Of a stretch of DNA of 64,000 bases, positions 44,134 through 52,757 are shown in pieces. The stretch spans positions 1-64,000 of the forward strand of contig JBGUEQ010000020.1 in NCBI GenBank assembly GCA_041821265.1, read 5' to 3'. Below the pieces are notes generated by a model. It had not been told where the DNA came from, did not search any database, and was given only the letters and a program-made list of their open reading frames with translations. The stretch is from Lachnotalea sp041821265. Lineage in GTDB: Bacteria > Bacillota > Clostridia > Lachnospirales > Lachnospiraceae. The first letter of the stretch is position 1, and the number at the start of each line of letters is the position of its first letter. The translations under genes were made by a program, and so were the position numbers.

Positions 44134-44553
44134 ATGATAAATTTAATTGTAGGAAATAAAGGGAAAGGCAAGACCAAGTACCTACTCGATATGGTTAATG
44201 AAAAGGTGAAAGAAACTTCAGGCAACATAGTTTACTTAGACAAAAGTACGAAGAATATACATGAACTTAGTAATAAAGTTAGGCTAATAAATGTATTAGA
44301 ATATCCTATTGAAAATTGCGATGAATTTATTGGCTTTATTTGTGGAATAATTTCACAAGATTATGATTTAGAACACTTATATCTGGATAGTTTTATGACT
44401 TTAGCATACTTAGATAGCAGTCAAGTTGAAAAAGCGATAGATAAATTATCAATGCTTAGTGAGCGATATAATATTGCGTTTACTATTAGCATTTCAGATG
44501 ATGAAGAAAATCTTCCAGAGATAATAAAGCCTTTAATAGTAGTTTCATTATAA
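44134..44553 (+). CDS. small P-loop ATPase-like protein
   Basis: A 139-residue protein that starts with strand-P-loop MINLIVGNKGKGKTKYLLDM (Walker A GNKGKGKT, residues 7-14), then IVYLDKSTKNIHEL and an Asp-containing strand LEHLYLDSFMTLAYL (Walker B-like). It lacks the larger helicase or ABC elements. AAGGAGGAG lies 6 bases before ATG 44134, so the frame upstream was not used. I do not recognise a named family; small ATPases of this type are common in Lachnospiraceae. A terminator follows. Confidence 0.75.
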   Translation: MINLIVGNKGKGKTKYLLDMVNEKVKETSGNIVYLDKSTKNIHELSNKVRLINVLEYPIENCDEFIGFICGIISQDYDLEHLYLDSFMTLAYLDSSQVEKAIDKLSMLSERYNIAFTISISDDEENLPEIIKPLIVVSL

Positions 44554-44576
44554 ATGATAAAATTTTCTATTAAATT

Positions 44577-44628
44577 AAAAGAGCTGTTGCATAGGACTCA
44601 TTTTAGTCTGAAGCAACAGTTCTTTTTT
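44577..44628 (+). terminator. intrinsic terminator after the P-loop gene
   Basis: AAAAGAGCTGTTGC pairs with GCAACAGTTCTTTT with one G-T pair; an inner GGACT/AGTCT stem fills the loop; six T follow. The family C copy begins right at its T-run. Confidence 0.92.
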
Positions 44629-44811
44629 GATTAATAGGAAAGTTCTGCGAACTTCCCTATTAATCAAAAGGCACTACGTGCCAAAATACGCACCTCGTGG
44701 AGAAGAAGTTTATTGCTGCGCAATCCACTCGGGAGCGAAAGTGTCTGCAAGCAGAGACTTTGTTGTGAATCGCGTAGATGTAACTATCATGGAACTGAAT
44801 CGTTACAATTA
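44629..44811 (+). repeat. family C repeat with family B-like right end
   Basis: Order of hairpins: GATTAATAGGAAAGTTC-TGC-GAACTTCCCTATTAATC, GGCAC-TAC-GTGCC, TTGCTGCGCAA, TCTGCAAGCAGA, then a tail ATGTAACTATCATGGAACTG and AATCGTTAC resembling the end of family B. It reaches to the stop codon of the convergent DUF378 gene. Confidence 0.8.
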
Positions 44812-45021
44812 AGCTTTGTTCATTGCACCAATTCTTCCAAACAAACTAATAGTATATAAACCTGAAATTCCAACAATACCATAAACAATTCTTGAAAATA
44901 ATGTCATTTCTCCAAAGAGAAAGGCGACTAAATCAAATCGGAAAAATCCTATTAGTCCCCAATTTATTGCACCAATAATTGCAATAGCAAGTAAAGTATA
45001 ATCTAATCCTCTAGAATCCAT
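44809..45021 (-). CDS. DUF378-family small membrane protein
   Basis: A 70-residue protein with two membrane helices: LDYTLLAIAIIGAINWGLIG and FSRIVYGIVGISGLYTISLF. The motif GAINWGLIGFFRFDLVAFLFG is the hallmark of the DUF378 (YuzA-like) family. AAAGGAGG precedes the ATG at 45021 on the minus strand. It is one of the very few minus-strand genes here and is flanked on both sides by family C repeats. Function unknown. Confidence 0.92.
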   Translation of the reverse strand: MDSRGLDYTLLAIAIIGAINWGLIGFFRFDLVAFLFGEMTLFSRIVYGIVGISGLYTISLFGRIGAMNKA

Positions 45022-45104
45022 TTTAATACCTCCTTTATTATAATACTATTTTGCACTTATTGAGAAATATTATAAGTGGTAAAAAATGTTAAACTTTATA
45101 ATTT

Positions 45105-45246
45105 TTTAAAAAAGGAAAGTTCCACGAACTTCCCTACTAAATAAAAGGCACTATGTGCCAAGAGGCACACCATGCGGAGCAAAAGTATGTTGCTACGCAA
45201 CCCACTCGGGAGTGAAAGTGTCTGCAAGCAGATACTTTGTTTTTTA
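45105..45246 (+). repeat. family C repeat
   Basis: AGGAAAGTTCCACGAACTTCCC, GGCACTATGTGCC, GTTGCTACGCAAC, then CTCGGGAGTGAAAGTGTCTGCAAGCAGA-type end and ACTTTGTTTTTT. It lies between the promoter region of the DUF378 gene and the family B element, and may end with a T-run usable as terminator. Confidence 0.8.
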
Positions 45247-45322
45247 ATTCGTAAGTAGGGCTTTGAATTGGCGAAATCTATTGATATACCACTAGAAATT
45301 GTTTATAATGAATAAGTTATAG

Positions 45323-45454
45323 GTAACTATTCAGTACCCATAAACGCGAGGTGTTTTGCTTAGCAAAATCCCGAGTTCTGTCGCGCCAAAATGCAATCTT
45401 TAAGCATTTTGTGTGCATTGCGTAGTGGTAACTATGAGGGTACTGAATAGTTAC
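45323..45454 (+). repeat. family B element, intact MITE with 8-bp target duplication
   Basis: A 132-bp element with perfect 17-bp terminal inverted repeats (GTAACTATTCAGTACCC, 45323-45339, with its complement at 45438-45454). The flanks AGTTATAG (45315-45322) and AGTTATAG (45455-45462) are identical, an 8-bp target duplication. It has no reading frame. The ends resemble those of family A (GTWACTRTTCA). Confidence 0.93.
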
Positions 45455-45527
45455 AGTTATAGATTATAAATGATTGTGATGAAGCTATCGTCGAAAATAA
45501 CATTAAATCACAGAAATAGAGGAAAAT

Positions 45528-46499
45528 ATGAAAGAAAACAGTAATCGCATTTATTATCCTTATTCTGAATATTTAGTTAAAAAGTATGGAGTAAAAGTAT
45601 ATAAACTACCAATTAATTTACCTATTACATGTCCGAATAGAATAGATTCATCAGGGTGTACGTTTTGTTCAGAAAAAGGAACTGGATTTGAATCATTAGA
45701 AAACACGAAGACGGTCACAGAACAGCTTTTATTAAATATGGAATACATTAAAAAGCGATACCATGCTAAAAAGTTTATTGCGTATTTTCAAAATTATACG
45801 AATACGTTTATGCCACTTGAGTTATTTGAACAATATATGAATGAAGCGGCCAAGGTTGAAAATATTGTAGAAATTGCAGTTTCAACTAGGCCAGATTGCA
45901 TTAACTGTGACTATCTTACTATTTTACAAAAGATAGAAAAGAAGTATAATATATCTATAAGTATAGAAATTGGACTTCAAACAGTTAATTATCATACTTT
46001 AGATAAGATAAATAGAGGACATGGACTTGCAGAATTTATCGATTCTGTTTTAATGATTCATAAATATGGCTTTGAGATATGTGCACATGTTATTTTGAAT
46101 TTACCATACGATGATAATCGAGATGTCTTAGAGACGGCTAGAATCATATCAGCACTACCTATTGGTGCTGTTAAAATACATTCGCTTTATATACCTAACA
46201 ATACAGTGTTGTGTAAAGAATACGAAGATGGTAAAATAACATTATGTTCAAAAGATGAATATCTAGAAAAATTAATTATTTTCATAGAGAATATAAAGCC
46301 GGACATTGTAATAGAACGTTTATTTAGTCGAATACCAGATCAAGATAGTGCATTTTCAAATTGGAATATGAGTTGGTGGAAGCTAAAAGATGAATTTATT
46401 ACACTTATGACGAATAAAAACAGCTATCAGGGAATTGCATTTGATTACTTAAATGGTGCGGCCTTGGCAAGGGGAGGAAATTTTGGCATCAAGAAATAA
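45528..46499 (+). CDS. TIGR01212-type radical SAM protein (YtqA-like)
   Basis: A 323-residue radical SAM protein. The cluster Cys are in PITCPNRIDSSGCTFCSEKG (C at about 35, 44, 47; the spacing typical of the YtqA/YhcC family), followed by KKFIAYFQNYTNTF, SISIEIGLQTVNYHTLDKIN and GFEICAHVILNLPYDD. Members are conserved but the reaction is not settled. AGAGGAAA precedes ATG 45528. The downstream HlyD-like gene starts before this stop, so they are co-translated. Confidence 0.92.
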   Translation: MKENSNRIYYPYSEYLVKKYGVKVYKLPINLPITCPNRIDSSGCTFCSEKGTGFESLENTKTVTEQLLLNMEYIKKRYHAKKFIAYFQNYTNTFMPLELFEQYMNEAAKVENIVEIAVSTRPDCINCDYLTILQKIEKKYNISISIEIGLQTVNYHTLDKINRGHGLAEFIDSVLMIHKYGFEICAHVILNLPYDDNRDVLETARIISALPIGAVKIHSLYIPNNTVLCKEYEDGKITLCSKDEYLEKLIIFIENIKPDIVIERLFSRIPDQDSAFSNWNMSWWKLKDEFITLMTNKNSYQGIAFDYLNGAALARGGNFGIKK

Positions 46500-47868
46500 A
46501 AAGGTTGCAAAATATCGCAAGCCGTTAAATATAAACATAGGTATGATTGTATTTGGAATCATTTTTATATACGTTTTATTTTACATTATTATGTATATCA
46601 TGAATCCACATATATCCGTATATGAAGTGAATAAAGGTTCCCTAGCTACGAATAATACATATCAAGGATTTATCATTAGAACTGAGACGAAAGTAACCGC
46701 AGATCAAGCAGGCTATGTGAACTTCTATGCACGTGAGGGTGAGAAAATAGGTGATGGACAAACTGTTTATACATTAGACGAGACAGGGAAGTTAGCAGAA
46801 ATGTTGTCCGATGCAACAAACAGCGAAAGTACACTCTCAGAGGATGATATTAATACTTTAAAAGTTGAGATTTCTAGTTTTTCGAATGATTTTAATACGA
46901 ATTCTTATAGTGATGTATATAATTTTAAATCGGATATACAAAATAAAGTGTTAGAGTTGGTTAATGTGAATTTGATTAATAGTCTTGCAAATTTAGATAG
47001 TGCGGATGCGGGAGCATTTACGACTTGTAGCGCACCAGCAGAGGGGCTAGTAATATATTCAACAGATGGATATGAAGAAGTTACTGCAGATACTTTAACA
47101 GAGGATATACTTAATTATGCAAATTATCAAAAGAATTCAATAAAGACTTCTGATTTAGTTAATCAGGGAGATTTTGTATATAAGCTCATTACCGATGAAG
47201 CATGGTCAATTATTGTGCCATTGGATGAGCAAAAAGCTGCCGATTATGCTGATAAAACAACAATGAAGATTAAATTTAAAAAAGATGGTGTGACAGCTAA
47301 TACCAAATTTAGTATTATCATAATAAACAATAAACCATATGCAAAATTAGATTTAACAAATTCATGTATACGTTATGCAACGGATCGTTTTATCGATGTA
47401 GAATTTATGGTTAGCAACGTAGAAGGTCTTAAAATTCCAACATCTTCTGTGATTGAAAAAGAATTTTATACAATACCGGTGGAATATGCTACGCAAGGTA
47501 CCAACGGTAGTGACATAGGATTTATTCTAGAAAGTTATGATGAAAATGGTACCGCAGTTCAAAAAGTTGTAGAACCTACTATTTATTTTTCTAATGATGA
47601 AGATTATTATGTAGAAACGCATGAGTTTGAAGTTGGAAATTATATTATTAAAACTGATTCGAATGACCGCTATCCGATTGGAAAAACTGCTAAATTAACA
47701 GGGGTGTATAATATTAACAAAGGATATGCCGTATTTAAACAGATTAATGAGTTATATCAAAATGAAGAATATTATATTGTTGAAGAAGGAACTACTTATG
47801 GTATCGCAGTATATGATCATATTGTTTTAAATGGTAAGGCAGTGAAGGAAGATGATATCATTTATTAA
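46483..47868 (+). CDS. HlyD-like membrane fusion protein
   Basis: A 461-residue protein with a single N-terminal membrane helix (about residues 19-42) and a large external part. ITADQ/AGYVNFYAREGEKIGDGQTVYTL at about residue 72-100 is a lipoyl/barrel-sandwich-type segment; a helical insert follows (about 105-175), then beta domains with KLITDEAWSIIVPLDEQKAA typical of HlyD/YknX-like adaptors. The start TTG 46483 has GGGGAGG 6 bases upstream and overlaps the radical SAM gene by 17 bases. No transporter partner is adjacent. Position before yggS-sepF-ylmH suggests a link to wall or division, as an inference only. Confidence 0.8.
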   Translation: MASRNKKVAKYRKPLNINIGMIVFGIIFIYVLFYIIMYIMNPHISVYEVNKGSLATNNTYQGFIIRTETKVTADQAGYVNFYAREGEKIGDGQTVYTLDETGKLAEMLSDATNSESTLSEDDINTLKVEISSFSNDFNTNSYSDVYNFKSDIQNKVLELVNVNLINSLANLDSADAGAFTTCSAPAEGLVIYSTDGYEEVTADTLTEDILNYANYQKNSIKTSDLVNQGDFVYKLITDEAWSIIVPLDEQKAADYADKTTMKIKFKKDGVTANTKFSIIIINNKPYAKLDLTNSCIRYATDRFIDVEFMVSNVEGLKIPTSSVIEKEFYTIPVEYATQGTNGSDIGFILESYDENGTAVQKVVEPTIYFSNDEDYYVETHEFEVGNYIIKTDSNDRYPIGKTAKLTGVYNINKGYAVFKQINELYQNEEYYIVEEGTTYGIAVYDHIVLNGKAVKEDDIIY

Positions 47869-47883
47869 AGAGGAGTACTTAAA

Positions 47884-48576
47884 ATGGTGAAAGAAAATTT
47901 ACAGGATGTAGAAGAACGTATTATAAAAGCTTGCGTTAAGGCAAAACGTGAGAGAAGCGAAGTGACATTAATTGCTGTTAGTAAGACGAAGCCAATCAAA
48001 ATGATAGAAGAGGCGATGGAGACAGGCATTATTGAATTTGGTGAGAACAAGGTACAAGAGCTTTCACAGAAATACGAAGAATTACCGAAAAGTTTACATT
48101 GGCATTTGATTGGACATTTACAGACAAATAAAGTGAAACAGATTATTGACAAAGTTCATTTGATTCATTCGGTAGATTCTTTCAGACTTGCTCAAACGAT
48201 TAGCCAAGAAGCAATTAAGAAAAATGTAGAAGTTTCTATTCTTATTGAAGTTAATGTTGCCCAAGAAGAAAGTAAATTTGGTGTAAGTGTTAAGGATACA
48301 TTGGGCTTAGTGGAAGAAATAGCCAAATTGCCCAATATTTATATAAAAGGTCTTATGACAATTGCGCCTTTTGTGGAAAATGCAGAAGATAATAGAGAAA
48401 CTTTTCGAAAATTAAAGAAATTATCTGTTGACATAAAAACAAAAAACATTGATAATGTTACTATGAAGGTTCTTTCAATGGGAATGACTGGAGACTATGA
48501 AGTAGCAATTGAAGAAGGGGCAACTTTAGTAAGAGTTGGAACCGGTATTTTTGGAGAGAGAAATTATAATATATAG
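47884..48576 (+). CDS. yggS: YggS-family PLP homeostasis protein
   Basis: A 230-residue single-domain PLP-binding protein with fold-type III barrel: the PLP lysine is in LIAVSKTKPIKMIEEA (about residue 36), with GENKVQELSQKYEEL, HWHLIGHLQTNKVK, and MKVLSMGMTGDYEVAIEEGATLVRVGTGIFG near the end. It regulates cellular PLP and amino acid balance without a known catalytic turnover. GAGGAG lies before ATG 47884. It precedes sepF, as in many Firmicutes. Confidence 0.96.
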   Translation: MVKENLQDVEERIIKACVKAKRERSEVTLIAVSKTKPIKMIEEAMETGIIEFGENKVQELSQKYEELPKSLHWHLIGHLQTNKVKQIIDKVHLIHSVDSFRLAQTISQEAIKKNVEVSILIEVNVAQEESKFGVSVKDTLGLVEEIAKLPNIYIKGLMTIAPFVENAEDNRETFRKLKKLSVDIKTKNIDNVTMKVLSMGMTGDYEVAIEEGATLVRVGTGIFGERNYNI

Positions 48577-48640
48577 ATAGATGTAGAAATGTTCTGCACA
48601 TGTCCTATGGTAGCTCGGAAATGAGCAGATGGAGGTTAAT

Positions 48641-49162
48641 ATGGGAATAATGGATAAGTTTTTAAATGTAATGCGTTTGAATGATGATGACGATGATTAT
48701 GATGATGATTTGTATGATGATGATTATGAGGAAGTTAAACCTAAGAAAAAAGCAGCATTAAAAGATATAGATAATAATTACGATAATGATACTAGATTTA
48801 AACCGAAAACAGTTAAGACTAATAATAATACGAAAGTAACACCAATGAGACCTTCAAGGAGGCAGTTGAACGGTATGGAAGTATGTGTGATTAAGCCAAC
48901 AACAATGGAAGAATCTAGAGAAGTTACAGAAACGTTATTAAGCGGACGAGCAGTAATACTTAATTTAGAAGGACTTGATGTAGACGTAGCACAGAGAATT
49001 ATTGATTTTACTTCTGGATCTTGCTTTGCTATCAGTGGTAATTTACAAAAGATTTCTAACTACATTTTTATCATTACACCACCTAATGTTGATATTTCTG
49101 GAGATTTTCAAGATTTATTGAGTGGTGCGTTTAATGTACCTTCATTACATAACGAGATTTAG
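48641..49162 (+). CDS. sepF: cell division protein SepF
   Basis: A 173-residue SepF: N-terminal membrane-binding helix (MGIMDKFLNVMRLN), a strongly acidic low-complexity linker (DDDDDYDDDLYDDDYEEV), a basic linker, and the C-terminal SepF core (about 82-165: EVCVIKPTTMEESREVTETL, GRAVILNLEGLDVDVAQRII, FTSGSCFAISGNLQKIS). It anchors FtsZ to the membrane and bundles filaments. ATG 48641 has GGAGG 5 bases upstream. The linker is longer and more acidic than usual. Confidence 0.95.
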   Translation: MGIMDKFLNVMRLNDDDDDYDDDLYDDDYEEVKPKKKAALKDIDNNYDNDTRFKPKTVKTNNNTKVTPMRPSRRQLNGMEVCVIKPTTMEESREVTETLLSGRAVILNLEGLDVDVAQRIIDFTSGSCFAISGNLQKISNYIFIITPPNVDISGDFQDLLSGAFNVPSLHNEI

Positions 49163-49167
49163 TTGCG

Positions 49168-49929
49168 ATGACGAAGGAAGAGCTTTTGTTAAAGAAACGA
49201 TTAGTTGAATTATCTAATATTGCTTTTAATAGAAATATTCCTATTTTTTCAGATTTTTTGAATTTAAATGAACTGAATATATTTTATAGCCTTAAGAATG
49301 AGTTTTATACTTCTGTATTTAAAGCTTATGGTGGTTATGAATTAGCAGAGCGTCAGATGGTTGCATTTATTCCTGATGCTTTTTGTTGTGATATAAGGGA
49401 ATTATATCCGATTAAAGTAGTTAAAATATCGCCGTTGAACAAGAAATTCTCAGACGTTTTGACGCACAGCGATTTTTTGGGTGCTATTATTAACCTAGGC
49501 ATAGATCGAAGTAAAGTTGGCGATATATTAGTAAAAGACAACGAAGGTTTTATGTTTTGCAATGAGAAATTAGCGGATTTTTTAATTGAACAATTAACTA
49601 GAGTCAAGCATACTAGTGTAATGGCTATTGCGACGAAACTAGGTGAGTATAAATATGAGCCAGAATTCAAAATAATAAAGGGCTCCATTGCTACCGCAAG
49701 AATAGATAGTGTGTTAACGGTTTGCTGTGCCACCTCCAGAAGTGAAGCAGTGGACTATATTATGAGTAAGAAAGTATTTATTAATGGTAGACTAATTGAA
49801 GCAAATAGTGAAATACTTAAAAATAATGATGTGATATCCGTTCGAGGTGTAGGCAAATTTATATACACAGGCGTGTTATCAGAGACGAAAAAAGGTAGAA
49901 TTTATATAGAAATCAAAAAATATATTTAA
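49168..49929 (+). CDS. ylmH: YlmH-type S4-domain RNA-binding protein
   Basis: A 253-residue protein: an N-terminal half with LNLNELNIFYSLKNEF and YGGYELAERQMVAFIPDAFC typical of YlmH, a middle region (SDFLGAIINLGIDRSKVGDI), and a C-terminal S4 domain (about 178-240: GSIATARIDSVLTVCCATSR, VFINGRLIEANSEILKNNDV). YlmH is known to bind ribosomes and rescue stalled peptidyl-tRNA-50S complexes in Firmicutes. It is 5 bases after sepF, the same order as in the sepF-ylmG-ylmH-divIVA cluster, though ylmG and divIVA are absent here. Confidence 0.94.
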   Translation: MTKEELLLKKRLVELSNIAFNRNIPIFSDFLNLNELNIFYSLKNEFYTSVFKAYGGYELAERQMVAFIPDAFCCDIRELYPIKVVKISPLNKKFSDVLTHSDFLGAIINLGIDRSKVGDILVKDNEGFMFCNEKLADFLIEQLTRVKHTSVMAIATKLGEYKYEPEFKIIKGSIATARIDSVLTVCCATSRSEAVDYIMSKKVFINGRLIEANSEILKNNDVISVRGVGKFIYTGVLSETKKGRIYIEIKKYI

Positions 49930-49947
49930 TGGCGAAAGGGATTTGGC

Positions 49948-51060
49948 ATGGCAAAACGTTTAACGATTCATGGGCACAATAAAAAGATTGAATTATATGA
50001 TATTGTAATTGAACAATCATTTGATCATTTAGTTTTAGAGTTAGAAAAATTTGAGTTAGCAAATAAAAAACTTTGCATTGTTACGGATAGTAATGTGGGA
50101 AGTATCTATGCAAAGCAATTAGAAGAAATATTATCAGGGGTAGCAAGTAACGTGGCAATATTTACTTTTCCTGAGGGAGAAGCAAGTAAAAATTTAGATG
50201 TGGTCCGAACTTTATATGAAAAGCTTATCCAAGAGAAATTTGATAGGAAAGATATGTTAGTTGCCTTAGGTGGTGGTGTAGTAGGTGATTTGACCGGATA
50301 TACAGCGGCAACTTATTTGAGAGGAATCGATTTTATTCAAGTTCCGACAAGCTTATTGGCTCAAGTAGATAGCAGCATTGGTGGTAAAACAGGTGTTGAT
50401 TTTGATTCTTATAAGAATATGGTGGGAGCTTTTCATCAGCCGAAGCTTGTTTATATGAACATCAGTGTTTTACATACATTATCTGAGTCACAGTTTTATT
50501 CAGGAATGGGTGAGATATTAAAACATGGTTTGATTAAAAGCGAAGATTATTATATTTGGTTAATTGAACATTTATATGAGATATATGAAAAAGAATTGGA
50601 TATACTGGAAGAAATGGTATATGAGAGTTGTTTGGTAAAGAGTGCTGTAGTAGAAAAAGATCCGAAAGAACAAGGTGATAGAGCACTTCTTAATTTTGGA
50701 CATACCATTGGTCACTCAATCGAAAAGCTGAAAAATTTTCAATTATCACATGGAGAATGTGTTGCATTGGGATCTATTGCCGCGGCATATATTTCGTGGA
50801 AAAGAGAATACTTATCAAAAGAAGACTTTTATGAAATTCGAGATATGTATGTTGCTTTTAATTTGCCTATAACCGTTACCAATATTGTACCAGAGGATAT
50901 TTTAGCAGCTACAAAACTGGATAAGAAAATGCAATCAGGTCAAATTAGGTTTATTCTTCTTAAGAAAATAGGGAAAGCTATTATTGACCATACTGTTACA
51001 GATGAAGAAATATTAGAAGCAATCAAATTCATTGAATTTAATGAGGATAAAAATGACTAA
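49948..51060 (+). CDS. aroB: 3-dehydroquinate synthase
   Basis: A 370-residue enzyme of the shikimate pathway, second step, using NAD and a metal ion. Signature parts: FPEGEASKNLDVVRTLYEKL, LVALGGGVVGDLTGYTAATY, PTSLLAQVDSSIGGKTGVDF, GMGEILKHGLIKS and the metal His pair in LLNFGHTIGHSIE. GAAAGGGA precedes ATG 49948. It is in a run with ylmH, lspA and an rluD-type gene, an operon order frequent in Lachnospiraceae. The last 8 bases overlap lspA. Confidence 0.96.
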   Translation: MAKRLTIHGHNKKIELYDIVIEQSFDHLVLELEKFELANKKLCIVTDSNVGSIYAKQLEEILSGVASNVAIFTFPEGEASKNLDVVRTLYEKLIQEKFDRKDMLVALGGGVVGDLTGYTAATYLRGIDFIQVPTSLLAQVDSSIGGKTGVDFDSYKNMVGAFHQPKLVYMNISVLHTLSESQFYSGMGEILKHGLIKSEDYYIWLIEHLYEIYEKELDILEEMVYESCLVKSAVVEKDPKEQGDRALLNFGHTIGHSIEKLKNFQLSHGECVALGSIAAAYISWKREYLSKEDFYEIRDMYVAFNLPITVTNIVPEDILAATKLDKKMQSGQIRFILLKKIGKAIIDHTVTDEEILEAIKFIEFNEDKND

Positions 51061-51607
51061 TTCAAAAACTAATAGAAAACAATTTATATATTATATATCT
51101 GGAATGATAGCGTTAGTGTTATTAATAATTTTTGATCAATGGACAAAAATGGTCGTGGTAAATAAGCTTATGAACAAAGAACCATTTATCATTGTGGAAC
51201 ATATATTTCAGTTTCAATATTTAGAAAATAGAGGAGCAGCCTTTGGAATATTACAAAACCAAAGATGGTTCTTCTTGATTGCATGTGTAATTATATTATC
51301 GGCAATCGCTTATGTTTATTATAAGATGCCACCTATTAAGAAATATAATTTTCTCAGAGTGCTCGCAGTATTAATGGCTGCAGGTGCAATTGGAAATATG
51401 ATTGATCGTGTAGCAAATAATTATGTAGTTGATTTTATGTATTTCAAACTAATTAATTTCCCTATATTTAACGTTGCGGATTGTTATGTGACTGTTTCAG
51501 CGGCGTTGCTTATCATTGCTATTTTATTTATTTATAAGGAAGATGATTTTAACTTCATACAAAAAGGGAAAGCGCAAGCGCCAGGAGATGTAGATGATAC
51601 AAAATAA
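51053..51607 (+). CDS. lspA: lipoprotein signal peptidase (signal peptidase II)
   Basis: A 184-residue membrane aspartyl protease that cleaves lipoprotein signal peptides. Four helices with the catalytic Asp in GAIGNMIDRV (about residue 123) and in FNVADCYVTVS (about 144); also LENRGAAFGILQNQRWFFL. ATG 51053 has GAGG 6 bases upstream and lies inside the end of aroB; the ending overlaps the next gene by 14 bases. Slightly longer at the C-terminus than typical (about 160), with a hydrophilic tail ending in PGDVDDTK. Confidence 0.96.
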   Translation: MTNSKTNRKQFIYYISGMIALVLLIIFDQWTKMVVVNKLMNKEPFIIVEHIFQFQYLENRGAAFGILQNQRWFFLIACVIILSAIAYVYYKMPPIKKYNFLRVLAVLMAAGAIGNMIDRVANNYVVDFMYFKLINFPIFNVADCYVTVSAALLIIAILFIYKEDDFNFIQKGKAQAPGDVDDTK

Positions 51608-52514
51608 GTTTGTAGTAGAAGAAAGTGATGCCGGAGAACGCATTGATAAATATTTAAGTGAGCTTTTAGAGGATCAGACTCGTTCTTATATACAGAAACT
51701 AATAAAAGATGACGCGGTAATTGTAAATGACAAAATAGTAAAAGCAAATCATAGAATTAATGTTGGAGACTGCGTTGAGATTACAATCCCAGATGCAATC
51801 GTACTAGATATTGTGCCACAAAATATACCATTAGATATCATATATGAAGATGAAGATATTTTGCTCATTAATAAAGGTAAAAATATGGTTGTGCATCCAA
51901 GTGCAGGTCATTTCGATGGTACCTTAGTCAATGCAATTATGTATCATTGTAGTGATAACTTATCTGGAATTAATGGAGTACTTCGTCCAGGAATTGTTCA
52001 TCGCATTGATATGGATACCACAGGTGTGTTGGTGGTATGTAAGAATGATGTTGCCCATTTGTCACTTACCGAGCAATTGAAAGAACATTCTATTACTAGA
52101 AAATATCGTGCAATTGTACATAATCATGTAAAGGAAGATGAAGGTATAATTGAAGGTGCAATTGGGCGTCATCCAACAGATCGAAAGAAAATGGCCATTA
52201 ATCCTAAAAATGGGAAAGAAGCCGTTACTCATTATAAAGTAATTGAGCGATTGGGTAATTTTACTTATGTTGAATGTCAACTTGAGACAGGAAGAACACA
52301 TCAGATACGAGTTCATATGGCTAGTATGAACCATCCATTATTAGGTGATAATATTTATGGTCCGTCAAAAGGTCCATTTAATCTACAAGGTCAAACTCTT
52401 CATGCTATGGTTTTGGGATTCATACATCCCAGAACAGGAGAATATGTTGAATTTGAAGCTCCACTTCCTGAATATTTCCAAAAATTGCTTCACATACTAA
52501 GAAACAAACAATAG
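51594..52514 (+). CDS. RluA-family pseudouridine synthase (RluD type)
   Basis: A 306-residue RNA pseudouridine synthase: N-terminal S4 domain (residues 12-75, DQTRSYIQKLIKDDAVIVND) and catalytic domain with the active Asp in PGIVHRIDMDTTGVLVVCKN (about residue 139), plus CQLETGRTHQIRVHMASMNHP and LHAMVLGFIHPRTGE. It modifies uridines in 23S rRNA by family analogy; the site is not deducible. ATG 51594 overlaps lspA by 14 bases, so translation is coupled. A terminator follows. Confidence 0.94.
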   Translation: MIQNKFVVEESDAGERIDKYLSELLEDQTRSYIQKLIKDDAVIVNDKIVKANHRINVGDCVEITIPDAIVLDIVPQNIPLDIIYEDEDILLINKGKNMVVHPSAGHFDGTLVNAIMYHCSDNLSGINGVLRPGIVHRIDMDTTGVLVVCKNDVAHLSLTEQLKEHSITRKYRAIVHNHVKEDEGIIEGAIGRHPTDRKKMAINPKNGKEAVTHYKVIERLGNFTYVECQLETGRTHQIRVHMASMNHPLLGDNIYGPSKGPFNLQGQTLHAMVLGFIHPRTGEYVEFEAPLPEYFQKLLHILRNKQ

Positions 52515-52544
52515 AAGCACAATAAAAAATAGTTTTGTTAAATT

Positions 52545-52575
52545 GGAATGTATACATGATGCATTCCCCTTTTTA
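52545..52575 (+). terminator. intrinsic terminator after the pseudouridine synthase gene
   Basis: GGAATGTAT pairs with ATGCATTCC (one G-T pair) around ACATG, followed by CCTTTTT. A family C copy starts at its T-run, as at 44629 and 24055. Confidence 0.8.
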
Positions 52576-52712
52576 ATGAGTAGAAAAGTTCTACGAACAT
52601 CCCTACTCAATAAAAGGCACTACGTGCCAAAGATGCACACCGCGCAAAGAGGAAGTATGTTGCTACGCAACCCGCGTGGGTGCGAAAGTATCTGCAAGCA
52701 GATACTTTGTTA
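52574..52712 (+). repeat. family C repeat
   Basis: AATGAGTAGAAAAGTTC-TAC-GAACATCCCTACTC, then GGCACTACGTGCC, GTTGCTACGCAAC and GTATCTGCAAGCAGATAC, ending ACTTTGTTAT. The outer stem GAGTAG/CTACTC replaces the sequence of other copies while keeping the pairing. Confidence 0.82.
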
Positions 52713-52757
52713 TGCAAATTAGAATAATAAGTGTAATGAATAGAAAGGTATTAAATT

